Part shown: one piece after another, positions 55,746 through 64,000 of the stretch | Layout of the letters: every line of letters starts with the position of its first letter | Position numbering within the stretch: the first letter of the stretch is position 1 | Origin: Deltaproteobacteria bacterium | GTDB lineage: Bacteria; Desulfobacterota; Desulfomonilia; UBA1062 | NCBI GenBank assembly: GCA_018433085.1 | Contig: JAHDRW010000006.1 | Span: 62,001 to 126,000, forward strand | Direction: 5' to 3' | Length of the DNA: 64,000 nucleotides | Program-made: the position numbers and the translations under genes | The notes under the pieces: model-generated | Databases searched by the model: none | The model's input: only the letters and a program-made list of their open reading frames with translations | What the model was told of the DNA's origin: nothing

Positions 55746-56294
55746 TCAGGCAAGCTCTCCTTCGCGCTTAAGTGTTTCCAGAACCTCCACATGCGCATCG
55801 CATGACCTTTGATCATAGAGCACCATGCGCACGAGCTGAATGCCCGTATCGTCCGAGAGGTAGTCACGGAAGGCCAGAATAGCTACCCGGGCCGCATCGC
55901 GGAGAGGGTAGCCGAATATGCCGGTGCTCAGGGCGGGAAAGGCGATCGACTTCACGCCGTGGCCGTCCGCGACCTCCAGCGAGCTGAAGTAGCATGAGCG
56001 CAGGAGCACCGGGTCGTCCGGGGACCCGGTGTACACCGGGCCCACGGTGTGGATGACATACCTGTTCGGAAGGCGGTGACCTCCCGTGATCTTTGCCTCG
56101 CCCGTCCTGCACCCGCCGAGCGTGGAACACTCCTCCCACAGGCCTTCTCCGGCAGCCCGGTGAATGGCGCCCGCAACACCGCCCCCGGGCGCAAGCCTGC
56201 TGTTGGCTGCATTGACCACGGCATCGGTGTCCTGTGCGGTAATATCCCCCACCACAAACTGCAGACTGGTTTCCTTTATCCGTAGCTCTTTCAC
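55746..56294 (-). CDS. Macrodomain protein (ADP-ribose/O-acetyl-ADP-ribose deacetylase type)
   Basis: 182 aa. FVVGDITAQDTDAVVNAANSRLAPGGGVAGAIHRAAG carries the macro-domain ADP-ribose loop (Asn-Asn-Ala, GGGV); ALSTGIFGYPLRDAARVAI is the second loop. The GTG 56294 has GAGGAGG upstream; ATG 56345 would add 17 residues. It is followed directly by kdsB (one base). Role likely in removing ADP-ribose or O-acetyl-ADP-ribose. Confidence 0.9.
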   Translation of the reverse strand: MKELRIKETSLQFVVGDITAQDTDAVVNAANSRLAPGGGVAGAIHRAAGEGLWEECSTLGGCRTGEAKITGGHRLPNRYVIHTVGPVYTGSPDDPVLLRSCYFSSLEVADGHGVKSIAFPALSTGIFGYPLRDAARVAILAFRDYLSDDTGIQLVRMVLYDQRSCDAHVEVLETLKREGELA

Positions 56295-56512
56295 GTCGGC
56301 CACCTCCTCTTCAGGGCGTACACGAACAGACTCAATGACCGTCAAACGAACTAATTATTCTTACTATACCTGAACACTCCTCATTTCAAGCCTCCAGTCC
56401 CGATCCCTCCGCCTTGTAGGGAGCTTAAGGGAGAGCACCACAACTACTTGACACGCGTCACGGAAAGATCATATCCAGACAGGGAAACAATCCACTATAG
56501 AAGGAGTGAGTC

Positions 56513-56866
56513 ATGGACCTGAACGCTCTGATCGACAGGATCAAGAAGCGAGAAGACTATCACAGGGTCGGGATGATCCTGTGCCACAACGGTGTGGTGA
56601 GGGGAACATCCAGAGACGGTTCGCCGGTGAGCGCGGTCGATGTCGCGGCAGACCGCGAGACCATCCAGGGAATCGTGGACGAACAGAAGAAGCGCCCCGG
56701 CATCGTCGAGATTCTCGTGGAGGTGAACGAGGGCAGGCTCGAGGTCGGCGATGATCTCCTGACCATCGTGGTTGCAGGCGATATCCGCGAGCACGTGATC
56801 CCGGTGCTCGCCGATACCCTCAACAGCATCAAGGCACAGGGAACGCGCAAGCAGGAGCATCCGTAA
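56513..56866 (+). CDS. MoaE-family protein (molybdopterin synthase large subunit-like)
   Basis: 117 aa. LIDRIKKREDYHRVGMILCHNGVVRGTSRDGSPVSAVDVAAD is close to MoaE's core, and the C-terminal half has LEVGDDLLTIVVAGDIREHVIPVLADTLNSIK. MoaE of well-known organisms has the Lys in a different context, so this may be a non-canonical subgroup. It is alone; no other moa/moe gene is in the window. AGAAGGAGTGAGTC lies upstream. Confidence 0.8.
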   Translation: MDLNALIDRIKKREDYHRVGMILCHNGVVRGTSRDGSPVSAVDVAADRETIQGIVDEQKKRPGIVEILVEVNEGRLEVGDDLLTIVVAGDIREHVIPVLADTLNSIKAQGTRKQEHP

Positions 56867-57221
56867 AGAACCCCTCCATGGAGGGGCCGTGTCCCGGGGC
56901 CGTCCATGGAGGCGGATTTCCCCTGAACGACTTCCACCCGGTGACCGGATCTTTCGGCCGTCCGGCATTCCGGGGACCCTGTGGTTTGCCTCGTCGGTCA
57001 TGTATGCGATCGTGCGGCGGCATCGGTTCGGTGGTCATCCTCATATTATTGTTCTCTCCGGCCGGATTCGTCATCCTCGTCGGTTCGGAAACAGACGCCC
57101 TGCTCGAGCATTACAGCCCCAAAGGGAAGCGAACGGATGAGAGAAAAGAAGGTGAACGCGCAGGCGACAAACCCGAGGCCCCTGGCGCTGTTCCGGCAAG
57201 GTCCGGGTTGCCGGCCTCCGG
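56867..57221. other. Stretch after the MoaE-like gene, no supported gene
   Basis: It contains a perfect 16-bp palindrome CCCCTCCATGGAGGGG (56871-56886), five bases past the gene, without a T-run; a plus-strand frame with a hydrophobic segment (from 56878) is not convincing. Confidence 0.4.
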
Positions 57222-57419
57222 CTACATTCTCTTCTGGGCCTTGGCCTTGAGCTTTCTCAGCTCGACAATGAGATTGTCCTGATCATACTTGCGGATGAGG
57301 TCGACCATCGCCTCTTCGAAAAAGTCGTTGAGATTGCGGTCCAAGAGAACCGACAGGGCCCTGAACTCATTGAGAATCGGCTCACTCACCCGGGTATTGA
57401 ACGCGACCTTTCTTGCCAT
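57222..57419 (-). CDS. Ribbon-helix-helix-like small DNA-binding protein
   Basis: 65 aa. MARKVAFNTRVSEPILNEFRALSVLLDRNLNDFFEEAMVDLIRKY has a beta strand then two helices, the RHH shape of CopG-type regulators or antitoxins, then a basic tail. No partner toxin gene adjoins it. Ribosome site is weak but the composition is protein-like. Confidence 0.6.
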   Translation of the reverse strand: MARKVAFNTRVSEPILNEFRALSVLLDRNLNDFFEEAMVDLIRKYDQDNLIVELRKLKAKAQKRM

Positions 57420-57839
57420 AATACGAGCCCTATCATGCTTGCATTCATCATGTCAATACTGCAAGTAATATTGCATATATCCTGTGTTGCCAGGTTGCCG
57501 ACCATATTCCATATGATGGTTTTCTTGCAGAAAAGACGGCATCATCCACCTGTTCACGGGCGCACATGGAGGCCGCGATGAGGATATACCCCGCCTGTTT
57601 CCCTTTACGAGTCCCTCCTGATACTATCATGATCAACCTCTCTTTGATATCATAAAGAAGACTTAATATTCAGACATTATCTCTGATCCTGCAAATCCTC
57701 CCGAGCATCGATCTCGGGAGAAGGGACCCATTGCTCTCCTCCTTTCCAGATGAGAGGATGCGGGGAACGAGAAAGAAAACCGGAGAGGAACGATCTCGAT
57801 CCTGCGGGATTTCCGGCGCTTTCAGCCGAGAACGCTTCA
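57420..57839. other. Gene-poor stretch before tRNA-Ala, nothing recognised
   Basis: No frame has a ribosome site plus sensible composition; short minus-strand frames are unconvincing. The base composition is more AT-rich than neighbouring genes. Confidence 0.4.
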
Positions 57840-57870
57840 TTGACCTTGACTCCACCCGAGAGGGTATGAT
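57840..57870 (+). promoter_or_regulatory. Candidate promoter of tRNA-Ala
   Basis: TTGACC at 57840-57845 and TATGAT at 57865-57870 are 19 bases apart, slightly long. The tRNA begins 19 bases after the -10. Confidence 0.4.
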
Positions 57871-57888
57871 AGCTGATCAACGTTGCAT

Positions 57889-57964
57889 GGGGCCGTAGCT
57901 CAGTTGGGAGAGCGCATGAATGGCATTCATGAGGTCGAGGGTTCGATTCCCTTCGGCTCCACCA
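57889..57964 (+). tRNA. tRNA-Ala (GGC)
   Basis: Cloverleaf complete: acceptor GGGGCCG/CGGCTCC, D-arm GCTC/GAGC, anticodon stem CATGA/TCATG with loop ATGGCAT giving GGC, T-arm GAGGG/CCCTT with TTCGATT. Discriminator A at 57961 and encoded CCA to 57964. Confidence 0.96.
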
Positions 57965-57991
57965 ATTATGTAATCATGCATGAGAAAGATT

Positions 57992-58022
57992 GTGCCCTCT
58001 TCGTTGATGGGCACTTTTTTTT
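57992..58022 (+). terminator. Rho-independent terminator after tRNA-Ala
   Basis: GTGCCC and GGGCAC pair across an 11-base loop, followed directly by eight Ts. It ends the tRNA-Ala transcript. Confidence 0.8.
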
Positions 58023-58088
58023 CTTTTCACCGCGTGCACACCGCTGTTTCTTGTCGGATCATTCGACTTACCGTTTCACATCGTTTCC

Positions 58089-58308
58089 TTAAGAAAACCC
58101 TGTGGCCTTGTGGTGCTGACGCATGACGCACTTGGACTGCACCACCCGAAGCCCGGACTGCCTCACCTTGCCGGCTGCCCTGTTATGCACCGGGCCCTGC
58201 TGCATCCACACCGCCTTCGCACCGATCTCCACGGCATCGTCCACCATGCCGTTTCCTGCCCCGTCGCTGCGATGCAACAGGGTCTCATCGGGAGAGAACG
58301 CGCCGGGC
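58089..58308 (-). pseudogene. 3' fragment of a CoA-binding (YccU-like) protein gene
   Basis: The minus strand encodes DDAVEIGAKAVWMQQGPVHNRAAGKVRQSGLRVVQSKC then a TAA at 58089. That matches the C-terminal half of CoA-binding-domain proteins (typical form DEAIxIGAKAVWxQ...A...AGLxVVxDxC). The N-terminal half is missing: upstream, the frame reads into osmC. A 52-codon frame could start at ATG 58247. Likely the remains of a gene cut when the osmC unit arrived. Confidence 0.6.
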
Positions 58309-58320
58309 AAGGCCCTGCCG

Positions 58321-58878
58321 CTATCTTTCCAGGTGAACCGACACGGGCGCTGACTGAGCGATGGTATTGAAGACCGGCGAGTGCTGCTGGGCGAGCTGGA
58401 CCAGCTCCTGCTTCTGCTCGTCCGATATGTCCGCATCTATCTTGAAACCCACGCGTATCTGCTGATACCCTGCCCTTACCTCGTCAGATATCCCCAAAAA
58501 TCCCCTGAGATCGAGATCTCCCTCGTACCAGGACTGCACGCCCTTGAGGCTCAACCCTTTCGCCGATGCATAGGCCACCAGGGTGGTGGTGAGGCACCCG
58601 GAAAGGGCCACGAGAAGAAACTCGACCGGATTGCGCCCGTTGTTGTGCCCCATGAGCACCGGGGGTTCATCCATGTCATAGGCCTGGGGAGGACGCTGGG
58701 TGTCTTCCTCGAGCGCACCGTAGAAATGCCGGACAGTCCCCTGGCAGTATGTGCCTTCCACCCACTGGTTGGTCGCCCTGAACCTGAACTTGGCGATCTC
58801 GGGATTCTCGCGAATCTGATCGATGGTATTGAGCAACTGGGTCACACTCATGCCGTTGACGTTATGTTCTTCGGTCAT
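58321..58878 (-). CDS. OsmC family protein (peroxide/hydroperoxide reductase-like)
   Basis: 185 aa. GRNPVEFLLVALSGCLTTTLVAYASAKG carries the characteristic peroxidatic Cys of OsmC/Ohr-like proteins; the N-terminal MTEEHNVNGMSVTQLLNTIDQIRENPEIAKFRFRATNQWVEGTYCQG belongs to the YhfA-like subgroup. Only one of the two redox Cys of Ohr is evident. ATG 58878 has AGGAGAG upstream and overlaps the preceding frame by four bases. Confidence 0.85.
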   Translation of the reverse strand: MTEEHNVNGMSVTQLLNTIDQIRENPEIAKFRFRATNQWVEGTYCQGTVRHFYGALEEDTQRPPQAYDMDEPPVLMGHNNGRNPVEFLLVALSGCLTTTLVAYASAKGLSLKGVQSWYEGDLDLRGFLGISDEVRAGYQQIRVGFKIDADISDEQKQELVQLAQQHSPVFNTIAQSAPVSVHLER

Positions 58879-59383
58879 TTTTCTCTCCTGTAGGCCCGGG
58901 GCCTTGAAGAGTGCCACCGGTCCACATGCCCTGCATGGGCCTTCAGGTATGGTCCTGGCTTGTAGAATCTGTCGTTGAACTCGGTGTCCAGGTACTGTGC
59001 CTGCAGGCATGTCATGACGAATATCGAGGGCGCCGTTGCCGGAAATCTGCCGAAGGTGTCGAACACATACTGCGCATGCCGGGCGATACATTCGCTGAAT
59101 TCCTCACTGTGCACCGGCGCGGTGTACCGGACCCGCCGCGGGTCTTCCCAGGACCCCGGGAGTATCTGGATCGAACGGCCCGTCCATTCAGGACATGCAC
59201 GCCTTCATCATCGGGAAGAAAGGTCACGCTCGTTTGAAACCCCGCTGCCGAGGGAAAGGTCCGGGTACTCAAGCCATCCGATTGAGCCGCTTCTTCTTTG
59301 AGGATAAGAATACCTCCGCCCTTGCCCTCGTCAAGGGGAAGTCTGCCTGGGGAAATGGAGTGATTCCGGTAATCCTCCATCAC
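58875..59383 (-). pseudogene. Apparently frameshifted gene upstream of osmC
   Basis: Two frames are needed to read this stretch. The 5' part (from 59383) gives LDEGKGGGILILKEEAAQ...SVTFLPDDEG; near 59200 protein-like sequence continues in a second frame as CPEWTGRSIQILPGSWEDPRRVRYTAP and then SEEFSECIARHAQYVFDTFGRFPATAPSIFVMTCLQAQYLDTEFNDRFY, ending at the TGA overlapping osmC. One base indel would join them into one protein of about 170 aa. No family is named. A decayed gene or a sequencing error are equally possible. Confidence 0.5.
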
Positions 59384-59524
59384 CTGCCGACCCCTTACCC
59401 CGGTTGACGACGAGACATCGCCCGCAGACCTCGACAGGGAAGGTTCGAGAGGTGCTCTCCCTGGAGAATTGCCTTGACAATCAGTGATTTATCCTTACAA
59501 AAAAGGGAAAAGGAGAGAGAGAAG

Positions 59525-59899
59525 ATGAACAACCCCGACCTTGCCAAGATAAGCGATCTCAAAGTGGACCAAAAAAGCCTCTACCGCGAAGAGGTGTTCA
59601 CCGATATGAAGTACGCCACCATTCGCCAGCTCACTCCGGTGCTTCCCGACGGGCAACGGGACGGCAGGCGCAACGTCCTCTACTTCGGCCACACGCAGAT
59701 GGTAACCCCGGGAGGAGCGCTCCCCCTCCAGTTCGAGATTGAGGCCAAATCTCTCAAACAGGCAATGGACCTCTTCCCCGAGGCGGTGAAAAAGGCATTC
59801 GAAGATCTCGTGGAGGAGATGAAAGAGGCACAGCGCCAGTCGGAATCACGCATCGTGGTCCCCGGCACCCCTCCGGGCAGCAAGATCACGATGCCTTAG
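59525..59899 (+). CDS. Conserved-looking cytoplasmic protein of unknown function, 124 aa
   Basis: Starts MNNPDLAKISDLKVDQKSLYREEVFTDMKYATIRQLTPV, and continues RNVLYFGHTQMVTPGGALPLQFEIEAKSLKQAMDLFPEAVKKAFEDLVEEMKEAQRQ, with a Pro-rich tail. Soluble, no motifs I can name, though similar small proteins seem to occur in related anaerobes. AAAGGAGAGAG upstream fixes the ATG at 59525. Confidence 0.75.
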   Translation: MNNPDLAKISDLKVDQKSLYREEVFTDMKYATIRQLTPVLPDGQRDGRRNVLYFGHTQMVTPGGALPLQFEIEAKSLKQAMDLFPEAVKKAFEDLVEEMKEAQRQSESRIVVPGTPPGSKITMP

Positions 59900-60308
59900 T
59901 ACTCCAGCGGGAATCAATGGTGCACATCAGACGGTCTTCGGACACCCCCCTTGTTTGACAGACGGTTCATCCGCTTGCCTTATGGAAGTCCATTGCGGCG
60001 GTACCAGACTCTTCCCTGATACAAGGATTCCTGGTTACGGGACCCTGATGTTCGATGCCGAAATCGTGGTTTCCTGGGATGGCGATCCCCCTTTCCGTAT
60101 CAGAAAATAGTGCATGATGCCTTGTTGCCATATTGCAGCGTTGCCAGCTATATAGCATTTATATAGGGATTACCGCTTCTTTTATGAGATGGTCGTTCTT
60201 TGCCAAGATGGATTTCGCAAAGGAAGACACGGAATACTACCCAAGTGAAACCGGCGCGTCTCACCGCAGGCCGGGGTATGGATGAAATGCCTCTGGAATG
60301 AACTGCCT
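59900..60308. other. Gene-poor stretch, nothing recognised
   Basis: About 400 bases without a convincing frame, RNA or repeat; AT-rich towards the right half. A minus-strand frame at 59967-60158 has no ribosome site or familiar sequence. Confidence 0.4.
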
Positions 60309-60869
60309 CTAATGTTCGGATTTCAGGGCTATCTCCCTGGATGAATACCTTGTCTGCTCGAGTTCGATGGTATCTGCCAGAATCACGGTTGCAGGCGGGT
60401 TGCCGAACGGCGTGGGGGCGTTGCGGTAGGTGGCCTGGCCGATCCGGATTTCCCGGCCCCCGACCCGGAACACGGGATTGCCCATACCCGCGCAGGTATC
60501 CTGCATCTTCTTAAGGGCCTTTCTGCGCGAAGCATCAGTCATGATCAGCCGGATATCCATGGCGCTTTTCAGGGCCTCACGCATATCGGGGTGCGTGCTC
60601 CCCGTGAGGACTCCGTGTTGCCCTCCAAGGACGTCGGCTCGATCGAGCGGTATGCACGTTACTGTTGCGTCTGCGAAACCGTCGCCCTCCGAACTGTCCC
60701 ATGCCACCAACATGTACGACTGGTCAACCTCGGCAACGGCCTGGGCCGTCAGCACATAGCCGCCGTTGGCGATGGTGATGCAGTGCCCGTCTTCCGAGAT
60801 CTGTGTCGTCGATGACATGCACGCCAGGTTGCATATCAACGCGAGAAACAGGTAAGAATAGTTATTCAT
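60309..60869 (-). CDS. Putative lipoprotein of unknown function, 186 aa
   Basis: A hydrophobic N-terminus NYSYLFLALICNLACMSSTTQ suggests a signal ending near Cys 17 (lipobox-like NLAC), or Sec cleavage nearby. The mature part is mixed, with VTCIPLDRADVLGG, RLIMTDASRRKALKKMQDTCAGMGNPVFRVGGREIRIGQATYRNAP; no family recognised. It stands alone, between gene-poor stretches. Confidence 0.6.
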   Translation of the reverse strand: MNNYSYLFLALICNLACMSSTTQISEDGHCITIANGGYVLTAQAVAEVDQSYMLVAWDSSEGDGFADATVTCIPLDRADVLGGQHGVLTGSTHPDMREALKSAMDIRLIMTDASRRKALKKMQDTCAGMGNPVFRVGGREIRIGQATYRNAPTPFGNPPATVILADTIELEQTRYSSREIALKSEH

Positions 60870-61063
60870 TCCGCTTCCCTCACAACCAGGAGTCCCTTTC
60901 AGTCATAAGAGGAATGACTATGATTCTCTATCGATATTTCTGCAGAAAAAGTTTAAGGATTTGCGAGAGAAAATAATGCGGCGCTCCCACGGCATACACC
61001 TGTACGGAAGTGCGGCGGAGAATCTTCATGGCTCGGGGAAAGTTCTTACAGGGCCGCGTGATT

Positions 61064-61732
61064 TCAGGGTGCTTCCATCTCGTCGTGTTCCATGAAGCTG
61101 TAGTACCCGTTCTTGTTGAATATGATATGGTCCAGCAGCCAGATGCCCAGGGTCTTCCCCGCCGCCTTGATGGTTCTGGTGATTTCCCGGTCTTCGTCGC
61201 TGGGTTCGAGCGGCCCGATGGGGTGGTTGTGCGCAATGATGACGGCCGAGGCCCGATCGATTATCGGGTCTGCGAATACTTCGCGCGGGTGCACCTGGGT
61301 CCTGTCCACCAGCCCGATGGTGACCACCCGGCAGGCGATGACCTCGCCTGCCCCGCTGAGCGAGACACAGAGGAGATGCTCCTGCTTGCGGTCCGCGAAA
61401 TGCTGGATGATGGGGAGCACGTGGGTGGGCACGACGACCTTCATCCCCTCGGGCCTGATGCGCCGCCTGCCGAATTCGAGTGCAGCCGTGATAATGGCGG
61501 CCTTGGCCGGCCCGATTCCCTCCACGCCGAGCAGTTTGTCGAGCTCCAGCCTCCCCCTGCTTTCATCGATCATCCTGAGGACCCTTCCCGACAACTCCAG
61601 AACACCGTGTCTTGCCGAGCCGCTCCCCAGGAGAACCGCCATGAGCTCGGAGTCGGACAGGGTCCGGGGGCCGAACATCTGCAGCTTTTCACGAGGGCGC
61701 TCATACTTGGGGATCTGGGATATCTTCTTCAC
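61064..61732 (-). CDS. radC: RadC family protein (JAB/MPN domain)
   Basis: 222 aa. N-terminal helix-hairpin-helix-like start ISQIPKYERPREKLQMFGPRTLSDSELMAVLLGSG, then LLGVEGIGPAKAAIITAALEFGRR, then the MPN metal motif AHNHPIGPLEPSDEDREIT (H-x-H-x...D). Historically called a DNA repair protein; true function is unclear. GTG 61732 follows AGGAGG; in-frame ATG 61816 would add 28 unlikely residues. Single gene. Confidence 0.92.
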   Translation of the reverse strand: MKKISQIPKYERPREKLQMFGPRTLSDSELMAVLLGSGSARHGVLELSGRVLRMIDESRGRLELDKLLGVEGIGPAKAAIITAALEFGRRRIRPEGMKVVVPTHVLPIIQHFADRKQEHLLCVSLSGAGEVIACRVVTIGLVDRTQVHPREVFADPIIDRASAVIIAHNHPIGPLEPSDEDREITRTIKAAGKTLGIWLLDHIIFNKNGYYSFMEHDEMEAP

Positions 61733-61759
61733 ACCGGTATACCTCCTCCACACAGTCAA

Positions 61760-61789
61760 TCTATACGATATTTCATGGCATATCTGCAA
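61760..61789 (-). promoter_or_regulatory. Candidate promoter of radC
   Basis: TTGCAG (61789-61784) and TATAGA (61765-61760) lie 18 bases apart on the minus strand, followed by GGAGGAGG and the GTG at 61732. Confidence 0.4.
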
Positions 61790-62134
61790 AATACCCCTGA
61801 TTCTCTGCGGAAACAAGTTTTTTCATCGTCAAGTCCGGTTGCTGAGCCCCTGCAGGAAGTACATGTATGGCAGGGGGAGAACGAACAAAAACGTTCCCTG
61901 CCCTTCCGCCGGGCTTGTTTTTTCCCGAAACGGGATTATTGAAGAATTTAAAAGGATTCCATCATTTGCTACGCATCGCGAAGCATGCGCAAACCAATGT
62001 TATGGACCTTTAACTGCAAGCATTGGACCCTTTCTAAACGGCAAGCTTGAACGGGAATCAGACGCACCCTTTAAAAGTCTTCAAGTAACGGACTAAGAAG
62101 GAGGATTCACTGCCTGATGACAAGGAGGACGTCC
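61790..62134. other. Divergent intergenic stretch, no gene seen
   Basis: About 345 bases upstream of both radC and the lipoprotein gene. The right end carries AAGGAGG for the latter. No RNA or repeat was recognised; frames here are shadows or lack ribosome sites. Confidence 0.4.
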
Positions 62135-63268
62135 ATGCAGTCTATCATTTCTTATCACCGGCGCCGTGGGCCCGGTATCATGGCGGTGTGCCTAATCTGG
62201 CTGGTCTTCACACTCCCGGCCTGCACCCATCTGGAACGTCCCCGCGAGGTGGCGGGCCGCTCGGAGCACCCCATCGACTGGGGAAAGAAACCGCCGGAGG
62301 CGTGCGATCGTGCCCGGCACCTGATCCAGGGAAAGCAACCCTTCGAGTGGTGGTATTTCGACGGGCACCTGGATGACGGCCGGACCTTCGTGGGCGTATT
62401 TTTTGACCCGAGCTTCACCACAGGCAAGCCAGGAGTTGCCTTTTCACTCTATGGGAAGGACTGGTCCAAGGAAACAAGACTCATGTCGCTCGATCAGGGT
62501 GACATGCGCACATCCACAGAGGATGTGCGCGTGGAATGTCCGGCAGGGTTCGTAAGAAGGCTGGACAGCGACACCTACCAGGTCCTGTGGGACATGGAGG
62601 ATATCCGTGCCGAACTCACCCTCACCACGGTAGCACCGGGGTGGAGGCCCAGCGGAGGTGACGGCGTGAACGAGGCCCACCTGGACTTCTTCTGGGCCGT
62701 GCACCAGGCCAGGAACCGCATCGAGGGCACCATCACCGTCAACGGCATCACCGGGAACGTGACCGGAGTGGGATACGCCGACCACAACTGGGGCAGGAAA
62801 CCGCTCAACGAGATCACCAGGAACTGGATCTGGGGACGCATCCTGGCCGGTGAATACACGATCATCTATGCAGACGTGGACTACTATGACCCTTCCATCA
62901 ACTCCCGCCCGCTGTACATCGCGCGGGGATCGGAGGTGATCGTGGGATCGGGGAGCCCTACGGTGCGTCAGTGGGACTTCGCGACTCACCCGGAGCTCCG
63001 GCGGCATTATCCCAGGCAGGTTCGAATCGAATTCAGCGACAGGGACGTGAGGGCGGATATCCGGATACACTCCAAGGCCCTGGTGGAAGATGTGGACCTG
63101 CTCACGGTATCGGATCTGAGCCCCGTCGTTCAGTGGATTGCCCGCACATTCGTGGCCCGGCCCACCTACTTCCGCATCATGGCGGACTATGAAGGGACCA
63201 TCACCCGGGGCGGGGTGCAGGAGGTGATATCCGGCGAATGCATGTACGAGATCATGGGATTCCAGTGA
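62135..63268 (+). CDS. AttH/CrtC-like lipocalin domain lipoprotein
   Basis: 377 aa. Signal sequence GIMAVCLIWLVFTLPACTHLERP with a lipobox (LPA-C at about residue 30). The EWWYFDGHLDDGRTFVGVFFDPSFTTGKPGVAFSLY motif and VGYADHNWGRKPLNEITRNWIWGRILAGEYTIIYADV match the AttH/carotenoid-1,2-hydratase family (two lipocalin-like barrels). Carotenoid synthesis genes are absent, so another hydrophobic ligand is likely. ATG 62135 is chosen with AAGGAGG 7 bases before it; ATG 62117 is less likely. Confidence 0.85.
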   Translation: MQSIISYHRRRGPGIMAVCLIWLVFTLPACTHLERPREVAGRSEHPIDWGKKPPEACDRARHLIQGKQPFEWWYFDGHLDDGRTFVGVFFDPSFTTGKPGVAFSLYGKDWSKETRLMSLDQGDMRTSTEDVRVECPAGFVRRLDSDTYQVLWDMEDIRAELTLTTVAPGWRPSGGDGVNEAHLDFFWAVHQARNRIEGTITVNGITGNVTGVGYADHNWGRKPLNEITRNWIWGRILAGEYTIIYADVDYYDPSINSRPLYIARGSEVIVGSGSPTVRQWDFATHPELRRHYPRQVRIEFSDRDVRADIRIHSKALVEDVDLLTVSDLSPVVQWIARTFVARPTYFRIMADYEGTITRGGVQEVISGECMYEIMGFQ

Positions 63269-63416
63269 TTGCCAGATCACGGGGATGCTCCCCCAAAGCG
63301 CTCTTGGAGGTGAATCTCTCGTCTCCACGGAAATCTTCGTCCAGGAGCATATTCATCTAAAGATACATCGGCATCATGCGCCCGCCGGGTGGAATGCGGC
63401 CATAGAGGAGAAAAAG

Positions 63417-64000
63417 ATGTATCGGGTCGGAAATATTCTTACATCCAGGATAACCCTCGCTCTCCTGGTGATCATCGCGGCGCTCGTTGCCTTTCGCATA
63501 GCGCTGCCTCACCTCGTTCTGGATTACGTGAACCGTTCATTGGACTCCATGGAAGGCTATCAGGGGTATGTTCAGGATATCGATCTCCACCTCTGGCGCG
63601 GCGCGTTCGATGTACACGGGCTGGCCGTGGAGAAAACCGGGGGCAGAGTTCCTGTGCCGTTTCTGGACGTGGCCCGCATCGAATCGTCCATCCAGTGGTC
63701 CGAGATTCTCAACGGGGCTTATGTCGGAGAAATCATCCTTCACCAGCCCGAGCTGAATTTCGTCGCCGGCCCCACGGACGATACCTCGCAGACCGAGGTT
63801 CCCGCCACCTGGATAGAGGTCACGGGCGACCTGCTCCCCTTCAGCATCAACCAGCTTGAGGTGAGAAACGGAATCGTGCATTACCGCGACTTCCACAGCG
63901 ACCCTGAGATCGATATCTATATGGAAAAACTCTACCTGGTCGCGTCCAACCTCCGGAACAGCCGCTCAGTGGGACAGAGCAAGTTCGCCACCGCAACCCT
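63417..64000 (+). CDS. DUF748/AsmA-like membrane-anchored protein (partial, right edge)
   Basis: 194 codons to the window end. MYRVGNILTSRITLALLVIIAALVAFRIALPHLVLDYVNRSL is an N-terminal signal anchor, then IDLHLWRGAFDVHGLAVEK and further repeated beta-strand segments as in DUF748 proteins (AsmA-like, envelope lipid transport or barrel assembly support). GAGGAG lies a few bases before the ATG. The rest is beyond the window. Confidence 0.8.
   Translation, partial: MYRVGNILTSRITLALLVIIAALVAFRIALPHLVLDYVNRSLDSMEGYQGYVQDIDLHLWRGAFDVHGLAVEKTGGRVPVPFLDVARIESSIQWSEILNGAYVGEIILHQPELNFVAGPTDDTSQTEVPATWIEVTGDLLPFSINQLEVRNGIVHYRDFHSDPEIDIYMEKLYLVASNLRNSRSVGQSKFATAT

Noticed and set aside
56878-57282. 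134-codon plus-strand frame with a hydrophobic stretch
   Set aside because: Starts inside a palindrome, no ribosome site, and its end overlaps the more protein-like RHH gene on the other strand.

Overview
The window reads as chromosome of a GC-rich, Gram-negative, probably motile and anaerobic bacterium of the deltaproteobacterial (Desulfobacterota) type. Support for this: Kdo lipopolysaccharide genes (kdsB, waaA); a CheZ-like protein cut by the left edge; a membrane iron-sulfur oxidoreductase of the heterodisulfide-reductase-related kind next to etfBA; a HAD-ECH beta-oxidation fusion; acetyl-CoA synthetase; an iron-sulfur old-yellow-enzyme reductase paired with a NifX-like protein; and several small Cys-rich proteins. 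A species cannot be named from sequence reading alone; a syntrophic or sulfate-reducing fatty-acid or aromatic-acid degrader would fit (inference).

Layout, left to right. 1-3.6 kb: cheZ-like (partial), nadE, and a clear type A RNase P RNA (rnpB). 3.6-10.9 kb, plus strand: an unrecognised 354-aa protein, folD, the split glycine cleavage system gcvT-gcvH-gcvPA-gcvPB, then a tightly coupled ECF sigma factor and zinc-finger anti-sigma. 11.1-17.2 kb: an accessory cluster of glycosyltransferase, two SAM methyltransferases, an alpha/alpha-barrel-like protein, a hexapeptide acyltransferase and a B12-binding radical SAM protein, likely making or decorating a surface glycan or lipid. 17.4-26.5 kb: FapA-type and pentapeptide-repeat proteins, the reductase/NifX pair, a DUF2795 protein, a lipoprotein alpha/beta hydrolase and trkH.

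25.1-38.4 kb on the minus strand is one long, mostly overlapping housekeeping array: yceD-rpmF-fabD-fabG-acpP-fabF-rpiB-glyA-nrdR-ribD-ribE-ribBA-ribH-nusB-(M17 N-terminal-like)-trkA-trkH, with a sigma70-like promoter at its head. It links fatty-acid, one-carbon (glyA with folD/gcv), riboflavin and K+ functions. The usual plsX and fabH are absent between rpmF and fabD. 38.6-43 kb holds a class IV aminotransferase, tRNA-Asn, a small Cys-rich protein, a DUF4388/DnaJ/TPR protein and a GT-like/cupin fusion.

43-52 kb is a lipid catabolism block: membrane FeS protein, etfA, etfB, HAD-ECH fusion, TetR regulator and acs. A strong acs promoter has a perfect 14-bp palindrome just upstream that is a candidate operator for the TetR protein. 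Electrons from acyl-CoA oxidation would pass ETF to the membrane FeS protein and then to quinone. 52-64 kb is a looser region: a secreted protein of unknown function, waaA-kdsB-macrodomain, a MoaE-like protein, tRNA-Ala with terminator, osmC flanked by two apparently broken genes, radC, an AttH/CrtC-like lipoprotein and the start of a DUF748/AsmA-like gene cut by the right edge.

All functional names are by recognition of motifs and family resemblance; no database search was possible.
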